Source: an uncultured Oscillospiraceae bacterium (GTDB lineage: Bacteria; Bacillota; Clostridia; Oscillospirales; Oscillospiraceae). From it: a DNA stretch of 22,909 bases. Positions 13,852 through 20,915 of the stretch are shown in pieces (positions within the stretch are counted from its first letter, which is position 1; each line of letters opens with the position of its first letter). Under the pieces are notes generated by a model. That model had not been told where the DNA came from. It searched no databases and worked only from the letters and a program-made list of their open reading frames with translations. Location: positions 1 to 22,909 of the forward strand of contig CAJUQS010000028.1 in NCBI GenBank assembly GCA_910588365.1, written 5' to 3'. The position numbers and the translations under genes were made by a program.

Positions 13852-14815
13852 GGAGATCCCTCTTGATCCCGTCCGTCACCCGGTAGACGTCTTCAAGCGT
13901 CTCCATGCGGACGATCTGTTCTTTGTAGTAGGAGGCGTGGGGCACGCCCTTGAGGTACCAGGCGTAGTGCCGCCGGGCGCAGAGGACGGCCACCTTCTCG
14001 CAGCCGTACCGGGCGGCCAGCTCGATCTGCCGCACGGCCGTGGCGGACCGCTCCGCCAGGGGCGGCCGGTCCGGGACAGGCTCCCCGGCCAGGGCGGCCC
14101 CTGCCTGCTGGAAGAGCCAGGGGTTGCCGAAGCAGCCCCGGCCAATCATGGCCATGTCCGCCCCGGTCTGCCGGAGAATGCGCACCGCGTCCTGGGGGGA
14201 GAACACGTCCCCGTTGGCGATGACCGGGATGGATACCGCCTCCTTCACCTCCCGGATGGTGGTCCAGTCGGCGACGCCGCCGTACATCTGCACCCGGGTC
14301 CGGCCGTGGACGGCGATGGCGGACACGCCCGCCTGCTCCAGCATACGGCTCAGCTCCACGGCGTTGACGCTGCCCTTGTCCCAGCCCCGGCGCATCTTCA
14401 CCGTCACCGGTACGGGGCTGGCCCTCACCACCGCCTCCGCCAGCCGCGCCGCCTTCTCCGGGTCCCGCATGAGGGCCGCGCCGTCGCCGCTGGAGACCAC
14501 CTTGCCCACCGGGCAGCCCATGTTGATGTCCAGGATGTCCGCCCCGCTGGCCTCAATGGCAATCTGGGCCGCCTCGGCCATGCAGGGGATGTCGCTGCCG
14601 AAAATCTGGGCGGCAAAGGGGGCCTCCCCGGGGAAGGGCCGGAGGAGCTGGCGGCTCTTCTTGTCCTGGTAGCACAGGGCCTTGGCGCTGACCAGCTCGG
14701 TGCAGGTCAGCCCCGCCCCCAGCTCGGAGCAGATCTGCCGGAAGGCGGCGTCCGTCACCCCCGCCATGGGCGCCAGCGCCAGACGGGAATCTATCTCAAT
14801 GGTTCCAATTCGCAT
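13841..14815 (-). CDS. dusB: tRNA-dihydrouridine synthase (DusB-like)
   Basis: This 324-residue flavoenzyme reduces specific uridines in tRNA to dihydrouridine using NADPH and FMN. It has the TIM-barrel start (LALAPMAGVTDAAFRQ), the INMGCPVGKVVSSGDGAALM stretch with catalytic Cys101, the KMRRGWD and HGRTRVQMYGG RNA/FMN motifs, and VIANGDVFSPQDA plus MIGRGCFGNPW for FMN phosphate. ATG 14815 is chosen because AGGAGG lies upstream; the longer open frame to 14911 starts upstream of the predicted transcription start. It is the first gene of an operon with the sigma and anti-sigma genes. DusB is the best fit among bacterial Dus types, though subtype by sequence alone is approximate. Confidence 0.92.
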   Translation of the reverse strand: MRIGTIEIDSRLALAPMAGVTDAAFRQICSELGAGLTCTELVSAKALCYQDKKSRQLLRPFPGEAPFAAQIFGSDIPCMAEAAQIAIEASGADILDINMGCPVGKVVSSGDGAALMRDPEKAARLAEAVVRASPVPVTVKMRRGWDKGSVNAVELSRMLEQAGVSAIAVHGRTRVQMYGGVADWTTIREVKEAVSIPVIANGDVFSPQDAVRILRQTGADMAMIGRGCFGNPWLFQQAGAALAGEPVPDRPPLAERSATAVRQIELAARYGCEKVAVLCARRHYAWYLKGVPHASYYKEQIVRMETLEDVYRVTDGIKRDLHDG

Positions 14816-14882
14816 GGGGGCCTCCTGCCGCCGGTATCCGTCCGCCGCGTCCGGGGCGGGGGATGCCGGTCGTTTTTCCACC

Positions 14883-14911
14883 ATTATAACACGGCCGGGG
14901 AAAAAGGGCAA
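14883..14911 (-). promoter_or_regulatory. Sigma-A promoter for the dus / sigma / anti-sigma operon
   Basis: On the minus strand, TTGCCC (14911-14906) and a perfect TATAAT (14888-14883) are 17 bases apart, about 70 bases before the dus ATG. Confidence 0.75.
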
Positions 14912-14992
14912 GCGTTCCGCCGGAGAGAGAGGAACCGGCCGCCGCGCCGCTCTCCGGCCGCAATCTTTGGTACAGTGGCCGCGATGCTTCCC

Positions 14993-15021
14993 TTACAATC
15001 CGTCCCCGGATCCGCTATACT
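14993..15021 (+). promoter_or_regulatory. Probable sigma-A promoter for the Spo0A-domain gene pair
   Basis: TTACAA (14993-14998) and TATACT (15016-15021) are 17 bases apart, about 20 bases before the GTG start at 15046. The -35 is a modest match and the -10 is good. Confidence 0.55.
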
Positions 15022-15045
15022 TACTGGTAGAGAAGGGGGGATTTT

Positions 15046-15273
15046 GTGGAAATATTGGAGAAGCTTTTGAAAAAAATAAAATTAAACCCAAACAAGCAAA
15101 GCATGTTCCGATCAACCTGCCCCCAAAAGCCGGGGGCGGCCCGATCGACACGGCAAACGCCGGAGCGCCGCGCTCCCGCGGCGGGGGCCCTGGAAACATG
15201 GACGCGGGGACTGGACCGCATTCGGTATCTCCCGGCCGGGGAGGTCCCGGAGCTTCTGGAGGACACGAAATGA
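15046..15273 (+). CDS. Small ORF coupled to the stand-alone Spo0A domain gene
   Basis: This possible 75-residue protein starts at GTG 15046 after AAGGGGGG and ends by a 4-base ATGA overlap with the Spo0A-domain gene. The N-terminus is Lys-rich (LEKLLKKIKLNPNK), the middle Arg/Pro/Ala-rich and of low complexity, and the C-terminus acidic (AGEVPELLEDTK). It does not resemble a receiver domain and I recognise no family. Codon use in the last third is GC-rich like neighbouring genes, while the first third is AT-rich. It may be a real small regulator or a leader ORF that couples translation to the next gene. Confidence 0.45.
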   Translation: MEILEKLLKKIKLNPNKQSMFRSTCPQKPGAARSTRQTPERRAPAAGALETWTRGLDRIRYLPAGEVPELLEDTK

Positions 15274-15611
15274 ACCTGAGTACGCTCTTGTTCCGTCTGG
15301 GCATCACGCCGAACTACAAGGCATACCACCAGATCATCACCGCCATCACCCTGTCATCGGAGAACACGGGCCTGCTGATGCTGGTGACGAAGCAGCTGTA
15401 CCCCGCGGTGGCGCAGACCTACCACACCAGCTGGCGGGCGGTGGAGCGGAATATCCGGCTGGCGTCGGACCGGGCCTGGCAGTGCAATCCGGCGCTGCTG
15501 GCGGAGTTGGCGGGCCATCCCCTGGCCGATACGCCAACCTCCTCCCAGCTGATCGCCATCCTGGCGGGGTGGTATGAGAAGGAGGGCGCCGGGGAGGAGT
15601 CCGGGCGGTAG
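15270..15611 (+). CDS. Stand-alone Spo0A C-terminal DNA-binding domain protein
   Basis: This 113-residue protein aligns over nearly its whole length with the C-terminal effector domain of Spo0A, the master sporulation regulator. It shows LLFRLGITPNYKAYHQIITAI, then LVTKQLYPAVAQTYHTSWRAVERNIRLASDRAW and TSSQLIAILAGWY. The recognition-helix residues VERxIR, matching DNA-contacting residues of Spo0A, are kept. The receiver domain that normally controls Spo0A is absent, so it cannot be switched by phosphorylation in the usual way. It could bind Spo0A-box-like sites constitutively or compete with Spo0A. ATG 15270 has GGAGG seven bases upstream. A bidirectional hairpin follows at 15667. Confidence 0.85.
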   Translation: MNLSTLLFRLGITPNYKAYHQIITAITLSSENTGLLMLVTKQLYPAVAQTYHTSWRAVERNIRLASDRAWQCNPALLAELAGHPLADTPTSSQLIAILAGWYEKEGAGEESGR

Positions 15612-15666
15612 AGCCGGCGGACGGAGGACAGGGGAGCGGCCGGCCTCCCGCCAGTTTGAACGAGAA

Positions 15667-15696
15667 CCCCCGGGCGGAGTTTTCTCCGTCCGGGGG
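15667..15696. terminator. Bidirectional hairpin between Spo0A-domain and SEDS genes
   Basis: A 13-bp stem (CCCCCGGGCGGAG / CTCCGTCCGGGGG, one G-T pair, TTTT loop) lies between two convergent genes. T tracts on either side are weak. Confidence 0.65.
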
Positions 15697-15721
15697 CTTC
15701 TGTCTGTCTGGAGGGGGCTGC

Positions 15722-16891
15722 CTACGTCTTTCGCAGCCAGTCCGGCAGGGTCCTGCTGCGCACGCCGGAGACGATGCCCAGCGCGGCGTAGAGGGTGAGG
15801 ATGGAGCTGCCGCCGTAGCTGAAGAAGGGGAGGGTCAGCCCGATGACGGGCATGACGAACAGGCACATGCCGATGTTCTCCACGGTCTGGAAGATGAGCA
15901 TGGTGGCAAAGCCCACGCAGATGAGGGCGTCCATGGAGCTCTTGGCCAGCCGGGCGGTCTGGAAGCAGCGGTAGACCAGGAGGAACTCCAGCGCGATGAC
16001 CGCCAGACAGCCCGCCATGCCCAGCTCCTCGCCGCACACGCAGAAGATGAAGTCCGTCTGCCGGGCGGGGAGGCTCCCCTGGGCCCCCTGGGTCTGAATG
16101 CCCTGGAACAGGCCCTGGCCGAAGAGGCCGCCGCTGCCCAGAGCCAGCATCCCCCGGGTCTGCTGGAGGCCGGTGCCCAGCGGATCGTAGCTGTGGTCAA
16201 AGAGCACCTGAAAGCGCCGCACCCAGTAGCCCGGCAGCTTCTCAAACACCGCCAGCAGGCCGACCGCGACGCCCAGTCCGCCGATGCCGATGACGAACCA
16301 GTACCACGCCAGCCCCGCCGCCAGAGCCATTCCGGCGTAGATCACCAGGTACACCAGTCCGCTGCCCGCGTCGTGGGAGAAGAAGTAGATCCACACAAAC
16401 ATCAGCCCCGCGTGGGCGGCGGGAAAGACCAGGGAGCCCAGCCCCTTCATCCCGCGGTTGTCCCGGAACCAGGCCATCTGCTTGGCCAGCAGGACGGTGA
16501 AGGACAGCTTCACCACCTCGGCCGGCTGGATCTGCACCGGGAAGTGGGGGATGGCCAGCCAGGCCTGGTTGCCCGTGGTCTCCCCGCCCACGCCGAATTT
16601 CCACAGCAGGGCGATGAAGCCCAGGTTGAAGACGAAAAACAGCCCCCACTTCTCCGAGAAGTGCTCCACATCCACGTTGGAGAGGATGAAATAGGCCCCG
16701 ATGCCCATGACCGCGCCGGCGGTCTGGATGATCACCCGGCGCAGCTGGTAGGACGTCCCCCTGTAGGCCGTGGCGCTGGCGATGAGCACAATGCCGAAGG
16801 CCGTACAGACCAGACACAGCCCCAGCAGGACCATGTCCGCCTTTTTTACAATGTATTTCACGGCCGCCAGCAGCCGGTTGAAGATGGTCAC
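15722..16891 (-). CDS. RodA/FtsW/SpoVE family SEDS peptidoglycan polymerase
   Basis: This 389-residue, roughly ten-helix membrane protein belongs to the SEDS glycosyltransferases, which polymerise lipid II into peptidoglycan together with a class B PBP. Hallmarks are SATAYRGTSYQLRRV, the PHFPVQIQPAEVVKLSF stretch, and LPARQTDFIF with an Asp at residue 280 in the catalytic extracellular loop. Features near GNQAWLAIP (Trp111) fit RodA better than FtsW. I chose GTG 16891 because AGGAGG lies seven bases upstream; the open frame back to 17047 runs through the promoter. It is a single gene with no mreBCD or PBP beside it. A sporulation-specific SpoVE-like role cannot be excluded. Confidence 0.9.
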   Translation of the reverse strand: MTIFNRLLAAVKYIVKKADMVLLGLCLVCTAFGIVLIASATAYRGTSYQLRRVIIQTAGAVMGIGAYFILSNVDVEHFSEKWGLFFVFNLGFIALLWKFGVGGETTGNQAWLAIPHFPVQIQPAEVVKLSFTVLLAKQMAWFRDNRGMKGLGSLVFPAAHAGLMFVWIYFFSHDAGSGLVYLVIYAGMALAAGLAWYWFVIGIGGLGVAVGLLAVFEKLPGYWVRRFQVLFDHSYDPLGTGLQQTRGMLALGSGGLFGQGLFQGIQTQGAQGSLPARQTDFIFCVCGEELGMAGCLAVIALEFLLVYRCFQTARLAKSSMDALICVGFATMLIFQTVENIGMCLFVMPVIGLTLPFFSYGGSSILTLYAALGIVSGVRSRTLPDWLRKT

Positions 16892-16928
16892 AGCAGTGCC
16901 TCCTGAGGAAATTTCCATATGATCCGTT

Positions 16929-16957
16929 AGTTTACCACACAACCTGTTTTCTGTAAA
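16929..16957 (-). promoter_or_regulatory. Sigma-A promoter for the SEDS gene
   Basis: On the minus strand, TTTACA (16957-16952) and TAAACT (16934-16929) are 17 bases apart, about 40 bases before the GTG start. The 16892-17210 gap is AT-rich and also carries the divergent HTH-cupin promoter. Confidence 0.65.
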
Positions 16958-17148
16958 CCGTTGAGGGCCAAAATTTAGGAAACCGTAAAATTTAAGGGGA
17001 TTGGCGGTCATTCCGTCAATTTTGTAACTGTAAAAATTTTCCAACAATTTGGCCTCAAAACCCTTGATTTACAAACATGCGACAGAATTGGTCCCAGAAG
17101 CGGCCGACGGGCGGAATGTTATTTTTTCGCTAAATAACAAATCAACTC

Positions 17149-17177
17149 TTGACGTTTTGGAAGTTTTTATATATGAT
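17149..17177 (+). promoter_or_regulatory. Sigma-A promoter for the HTH-cupin regulator
   Basis: TTGACG (17149-17154) and TATGAT (17172-17177) are 17 bases apart, giving a short leader before AAAGGAGG (17196-17203) and ATG 17211. A TGCGACA (17078) / TGTCGCA (17180) inverted pair in the same gap could be coincidental. Confidence 0.8.
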
Positions 17178-17210
17178 TGTGTCGCAATAAACAGTAAAGG
17201 AGGGCTGCAT

Positions 17211-17762
17211 ATGGAGTTTCAGATTGGCGGCAGGCTCAAAGAGCGGCGCAAGTCAAAGGGACTGAGCATTACGGACCTGGCGGAGCAGAGCGGCGTCAGC
17301 ACCGGCCTCATCAGCCAGATCGAGCGGGATTTGGTGGTGCCCTCTGTGGTCAACCTCTACCGCATTGCCCAGGTACTGGACGCGGACATCAACTATTTCT
17401 TTGAGAATGAGCAGGCCGAGGCGGTTCAGATCACCCGCTGCGGCGAACACAAGCAGATGATCACCGACCAGGGCAACGGCATTTACAAGCTGTTCACCTC
17501 CAGCCGGAAGGGGCACGTTCTGGATCTGGTTCAGGTCACCCTGCGGGGCGGCGAGGACTACTCCAGGGAGATGGTTGCCCATAAGGGGGAGGAGTGCGGC
17601 TTCGTGCTCAAGGGGGTGCTGACGCTACTGGTGGAGGACCGGGAGTACCGGCTTCACGAGGGGGACAGCGTCTATTTCCGCAGCAGCGTCCCCCACAAGT
17701 ACACCAACCGGGACAACGAGGACTGTGTATCCGTATGGGCGATGACCCCCACGTTTTTCTAG
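17211..17762 (+). CDS. HTH-cupin transcriptional regulator
   Basis: This 183-residue regulator has an N-terminal XRE-type helix-turn-helix (about residues 9-63; LSITDLAEQSGVSTGLISQI, ERDLVVPSVVNLYRIAQVL) and a C-terminal cupin (about 105-180; HKGEECGFVLKGVLTLLVED, LHEGDSVYFRSSVPHKYTN). Such proteins usually control metabolism genes and bind a small ligand in the cupin barrel. ATG 17211 has AAAGGAGG upstream and a good promoter. It is divergent from the SEDS gene and followed by a MITE-like repeat. Its targets are not evident; the nearest candidate is the DUF819/dipeptidase operon beyond the repeat. Confidence 0.9.
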   Translation: MEFQIGGRLKERRKSKGLSITDLAEQSGVSTGLISQIERDLVVPSVVNLYRIAQVLDADINYFFENEQAEAVQITRCGEHKQMITDQGNGIYKLFTSSRKGHVLDLVQVTLRGGEDYSREMVAHKGEECGFVLKGVLTLLVEDREYRLHEGDSVYFRSSVPHKYTNRDNEDCVSVWAMTPTFF

Positions 17763-17764
17763 TG

Positions 17765-17934
17765 CCCTGGAGTCTGTTTGAAAACCGTCAAAACGCCGTC
17801 TGAGGGCATCTTTTTCCGCTGAAGCGTCGTTGATTTCCCTTGAAATCCGTCAGGATTCCTGCGGAAAATCGCCTTGCTCAGCAAAAAAATCCACCCTTAT
17901 CCGGCATTCCGCCAGTTTTAAAACAGACCCTGGG
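17765..17934 (+). mobile_element. MITE-like element, internal copy with terminal inverted repeats
   Basis: This non-coding unit of about 170 bp has ends that are imperfect inverted repeats of about 20 bp (CCCTGGAGTCTGTTTGAAAAC at the left; GTTTTAAAACAGACCCTGGG at the right). Internally it shares AATCCGTCAGGATT (17844-17857) plus CTGCGG and GCCTTGC with the repeats at both ends of the window, in the same order. No transposase is present and no target duplication is obvious. It starts three bases after the HTH-cupin stop. Confidence 0.7.
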
Positions 17935-18049
17935 CGGGCGGCCAATGCGCTCTTAATGCGGCGGCTGACCGAATCTGCGGCCCGGTGACGTGGAATTGCC
18001 TGTGTCAAAAAAGTCCTGCCGGACGGCCAAGACGTGCGCGGTACGGACG

Positions 18050-18094
18050 AAAAGAGCTCCCCGGCCCAATGCGGAAGGGCCGGGGAGCTCTTTT
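18050..18094. terminator. Bidirectional terminator after the dipeptidase operon
   Basis: A perfect 18-bp stem (AAAAGAGCTCCCCGGCCC / GGGCCGGGGAGCTCTTTT) with a 9-base loop gives a T tract in both directions. It lies beyond repeat copy F on the minus strand. The remaining 17935-18049 stretch shows nothing I can name. Confidence 0.85.
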
Positions 18095-18112
18095 GCGCTC
18101 CGGGGGATAGCA

Positions 18113-18173
18113 GGCGAAACGGAGTTTCGCCCAAAGGTTTTCTTTTGAATCTTTTTTTTCAAAAGAAAAGAAT
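18113..18173 (-). repeat. Triple-hairpin intergenic repeat, copy F
   Basis: On the minus strand it follows the dipeptidase stop with lead-in TAAGGCAGCC. It contains the ATTCTTTTCTTTT...GATT stem (18173-18148), CAAAAG...CCTTTG (18147-18132) and GGCGAAAC-TCC-GTTTCGCC (18131-18113). Confidence 0.85.
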
Positions 18174-18180
18174 GGCTGCC

Positions 18181-19152
18181 TTACCCGATGGTCCGCCGGA
18201 TGAGGTCATGGAAGTTGCGGTAGGCGATCTTCTCCAGCTCCTCCTGGTTCAGACCCAGGCCCTTCAGGCGCTGGATCAGATCCGGGATCTTGGAGCAGTC
18301 CTCCAGGCCCGCGATGGCCGGGGGATCGCTGGTCATGGAGCTCATGGCCTCCTCCTCCAGGAACTCGAAGAAGTCGAACCCGCAGCTGACGTGGTCAATG
18401 CCCATGACGTCGATCATGTGGGCCGCGTGGCGGATGATGTGGTCCAGATTCTGCTTGGCGGGGTCCGCGTCCACGAACTGGCGGAAGGAGTTGATGCCAA
18501 CCACGCCCCCCAGGTCCCGGATGGCCCGGAGCTGATCGTCGGTGAGGTTGCGGGGCACGTCGCACAGGGCGCGGCAGTTGGAGTGGGTGGCGGCGATGGG
18601 GGCGGAGGCGATCTTCACCACATCCCAGAAGGACTTCTCGTTGATGTGGGACATGTCCAGCAGCATGTGCTTGTCCTGGATCTTCTTCACCGCTGCCCGG
18701 CCGGCCGCCGTGAGGCCCCGGTCCGGGTCCCCCTTCACGCCGGTGGCCAGGGCGTTCTGCTCGTTCCAGGTCAGCCCCGCGTGGCGGCACCCGAAGTCGT
18801 AGTACCAGTCGATGAGGTCCAAATCCTCCCCGATGGCGGCCAGACCCTCGATGCCGATAAACACGTAAAACCTTCCGGCCTCCCGTGCCGCCATCATCTC
18901 ATCAAAGCTGTGGACCACGGTCACCGCGCCGCTCTCGTCCATCTCCGCCCGGATGGCGTCCATGATGTCCCTGGTGCGGGCCATGGGGTCCGCGTCAAAG
19001 GGCGGGTCCACCCAGATGACGAAGATGCTGCCCTCCACGCCGCCCTTGCCCAGGCGATCCATGTGGCGGCGGTTCAGCACGTCGCCGCCGCCCCGCAGCC
19101 GCTGTACGGTCACATCGGTCCAGATGTCTGAATGCGCGTCAAAAATTTTCAT
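18181..19152 (-). CDS. M19-family membrane dipeptidase (renal dipeptidase-like)
   Basis: This 323-residue zinc peptidase of family M19 (dehydropeptidase/renal dipeptidase) cleaves dipeptides, in some members including D-amino acid dipeptides. It has the N-terminal metal motif DAHSDIW, the bridging Glu in FIGIEGLAAIG, His in LLDMSHINEKSFWDV, His in ATHSNCRALCDVPRNL, and the SCGFDFFEF motif. No signal peptide is seen, so it is probably cytoplasmic despite the family name. ATG 19152 has a weak GGAG 11 bases upstream. It lies 93 bases after the DUF819 gene with a hairpin in between, so it is probably co-transcribed with partial attenuation. Substrate peptides are unknown. Confidence 0.92.
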   Translation of the reverse strand: MKIFDAHSDIWTDVTVQRLRGGGDVLNRRHMDRLGKGGVEGSIFVIWVDPPFDADPMARTRDIMDAIRAEMDESGAVTVVHSFDEMMAAREAGRFYVFIGIEGLAAIGEDLDLIDWYYDFGCRHAGLTWNEQNALATGVKGDPDRGLTAAGRAAVKKIQDKHMLLDMSHINEKSFWDVVKIASAPIAATHSNCRALCDVPRNLTDDQLRAIRDLGGVVGINSFRQFVDADPAKQNLDHIIRHAAHMIDVMGIDHVSCGFDFFEFLEEEAMSSMTSDPPAIAGLEDCSKIPDLIQRLKGLGLNQEELEKIAYRNFHDLIRRTIG

Positions 19153-19205
19153 TGTTATCTATTCTCCATCACAACACAAGCGGGGGTTGAATTTCCAGCA
19201 TGGAA

Positions 19206-19232
19206 AGGGGGGAGGGGCCCGAGACCCCTCCC
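19206..19232 (-). terminator. Intercistronic hairpin between DUF819 and dipeptidase genes
   Basis: On the minus strand, GGGAGGGG-(7-base loop)-CCCCTCCC is followed by CCCTTT just past the DUF819 stop. Partial termination is plausible. Confidence 0.6.
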
Positions 19233-19245
19233 GCAAAGCTTGAGA

Positions 19246-20520
19246 TTACACGCCCAGAACGATGCCCACCACAGTACCGGCATAGGTACCGATGACATAG
19301 CCCAGGGTGCCCACCAGCATGGCGGGACCGACCAGCTTCGCCCAGCCCTGGGAGATGGCCATGCCGGCGGCGGTCGTCGGTCCGCCGATGTTGGCGTTGG
19401 AGGCGATGATGGCGTCCTCCAGATCGAACCTGCAGAGCTTCGCGCCCACAAAGCAGAACAGCATGTTGATGACCACCATCATGAACGTCAGCACCAGGAA
19501 CAGGGGGGCCTCGGTGACGACGGTGTAGATGTTGGCAGGCACGCCGATGACGAACAGGAACAGGTAGATGAGGTAGGTGCCGATCTCCTGGGAGCCGTGC
19601 ATCTTCTCAACGGGCTTGGAGAAGAAGGTGGCCACAATGACGGAGATGGTGGTGATCCACACGTACTGGCTGCCGAGGAACTTGCCCACGAAGTCCTTCA
19701 GGACCTCCTGGAAGTTGCTGGGCAGGTCCACCGCCATAGGGCTGAAGATGCCGGCGATGATGTTGGCAAGCCAGACCACGGCCACGGCGAAGGCGAAGTT
19801 CATGGCCACGTCCATCAAGGAGATGTCCTTGCGGCTCCAGAAAGCGGCCGCCTGTGTCTGGGCGGCGCTCTTGTCGGTCTTGCCGCTCTCGATCTCGTCG
19901 ATGTGGGGGTGGGTGAACTTGCTGCGGAAGAAGCGCATCCCGGCAAAGGCGATCAGCACGAAGAAGTACAAAGCCATCAGCAGGTTGTCCGCCACGGTGG
20001 CCGCGGCAGCCACGTCGGTACCCTGGAGGCCGTGCTGGGCGGCCATGGCGGAGAAGTTGACGCCGCCGCCGATGTAGGAGCCGGTCATCATGGAGGCCAC
20101 CGCCGCCAGATCGTGGGCGCTGCCGCCGGTGGCGGTGTAGGCGCCGCTCAGGGTGAAGTAGGCCAGGAAGGCGCCCACGATGGTGCCCACCGCGCCGATG
20201 AAGAAGATGACCAGCATCTTGCCGGCCTCCTTCCAGATCTTCTTCAGGTTGCACTGGAGCAACAGCAGGGGGATGCCCATAGGCACCACAAAGCCCCAGA
20301 CGATGTCGTCATACAGGACGCTGTTGATGGGGATGATGCCCACGTTGGCCATGACCATGGCCAGAATCAGGGCGATGATCGCGCCGGAGACCTTGGACGC
20401 CCACTGGTACTTCTGCTCCAGCCAGATGGACAGGGCCACGGACAGGCACATGACGCCCATGAGGCCCCAGGTGTTGTCCGCCTGGATGAGGGGATGACCG
20501 AGCAGTGCTTCAAAAATCAT
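19246..20520 (-). CDS. DUF819-family membrane protein
   Basis: This 424-residue polytopic membrane protein matches the DUF819 family (YjcL-like). It shows a mirrored two-half architecture with Gly-rich re-entrant motifs (MMTGSYIGGGVNFSAMAA and NANIGGPTTAAGMAI) that suggest a transporter. The two halves are joined by a cytoplasmic, charged loop (about residues 220-250). Function is not established to my knowledge. ATG 20520 has AGGAGG upstream and a TTGATT-N17-TATAAT promoter. The downstream dipeptidase suggests it moves a small peptide, amino acid or related product; that is inference from context only. Confidence 0.88.
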   Translation of the reverse strand: MIFEALLGHPLIQADNTWGLMGVMCLSVALSIWLEQKYQWASKVSGAIIALILAMVMANVGIIPINSVLYDDIVWGFVVPMGIPLLLLQCNLKKIWKEAGKMLVIFFIGAVGTIVGAFLAYFTLSGAYTATGGSAHDLAAVASMMTGSYIGGGVNFSAMAAQHGLQGTDVAAAATVADNLLMALYFFVLIAFAGMRFFRSKFTHPHIDEIESGKTDKSAAQTQAAAFWSRKDISLMDVAMNFAFAVAVVWLANIIAGIFSPMAVDLPSNFQEVLKDFVGKFLGSQYVWITTISVIVATFFSKPVEKMHGSQEIGTYLIYLFLFVIGVPANIYTVVTEAPLFLVLTFMMVVINMLFCFVGAKLCRFDLEDAIIASNANIGGPTTAAGMAISQGWAKLVGPAMLVGTLGYVIGTYAGTVVGIVLGV

Positions 20521-20592
20521 GCTCTCTTTCCTCCTAAAAAAATTTTTGACGGCCCGCCGTCCAGGTGGTCTCAGGCGGTCCCGTCTGCACCC

Positions 20593-20621
20593 ATTATAGA
20601 TGTAAACAATCCGTTAATCAA
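20593..20621 (-). promoter_or_regulatory. Sigma-A promoter for the DUF819 / dipeptidase operon
   Basis: On the minus strand, TTGATT (20621-20616) and a perfect TATAAT (20598-20593) are 17 bases apart. The leader of about 65 bases includes a GACGG-CGGG-CCGTC hairpin just before the ribosome site. The AT-rich stretch 20622-20750 shows no gene. Confidence 0.75.
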
Positions 20622-20754
20622 CAAAATTCTGAAAGATTTTTCAAAATACTACATTTCTCACAAGAAAGGGTCAAAATTTTCATGCATTTTTTTGTTTTCC
20701 CGGGGTTCGCCAAACGGGCCATCCGTGTTTTTGCGGCAGTGCGAAAAATTTTGC

Positions 20755-20783
20755 TTTACAAACGCGGAGATTTCTGCTATACT
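20755..20783 (+). promoter_or_regulatory. Sigma-A promoter for tRNA-Arg
   Basis: TTTACA (20755-20760) and TATACT (20778-20783) are 17 bases apart, about 55 bases before the tRNA. The same pair of boxes with the same spacing recurs before the XRE gene. Confidence 0.8.
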
Positions 20784-20837
20784 GCAATTCAGCCAAACAC
20801 GGTGCGCCGTTTTTACGGCGGCGGTACAATTGAATAT

Positions 20838-20914
20838 GCGCCCGTAGCTCAGTTGGATAGAGTGACAGACTCCGACTCTGTAGGCCACTGGTTCGAATCC
20901 AGCCGGGCGTACCA
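20838..20914 (+). tRNA. tRNA-Arg (anticodon CCG)
   Basis: A 77-base cloverleaf with encoded CCA. The acceptor stem GCGCCCG pairs with CGGGCGT, the D arm has GCTC...GAGT, and the anticodon stem ACAGA/TCTGT encloses the loop CTCCGAC with anticodon CCG. The T loop is TTCGAAT. One A-C mismatch lies at the base of the T stem. It decodes CGG arginine codons. Confidence 0.95.
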
Positions 20915-20915
20915 G

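Noticed and set aside
14682..15269. Upstream extension of the Spo0A-domain frame
   Set aside because: It crosses the dus start and promoter region and has no ribosome site. ATG 15270 has a good one.
16892..17047. Longer N-terminus for the SEDS protein
   Set aside because: It would run through the predicted promoter. GTG 16891 has AGGAGG at the correct distance.
19132..20847. Long plus-strand open frame across the DUF819 gene
   Set aside because: Same antisense artefact: His/Gly/Asp-rich peptide, covering a well-supported membrane protein gene and its promoter.
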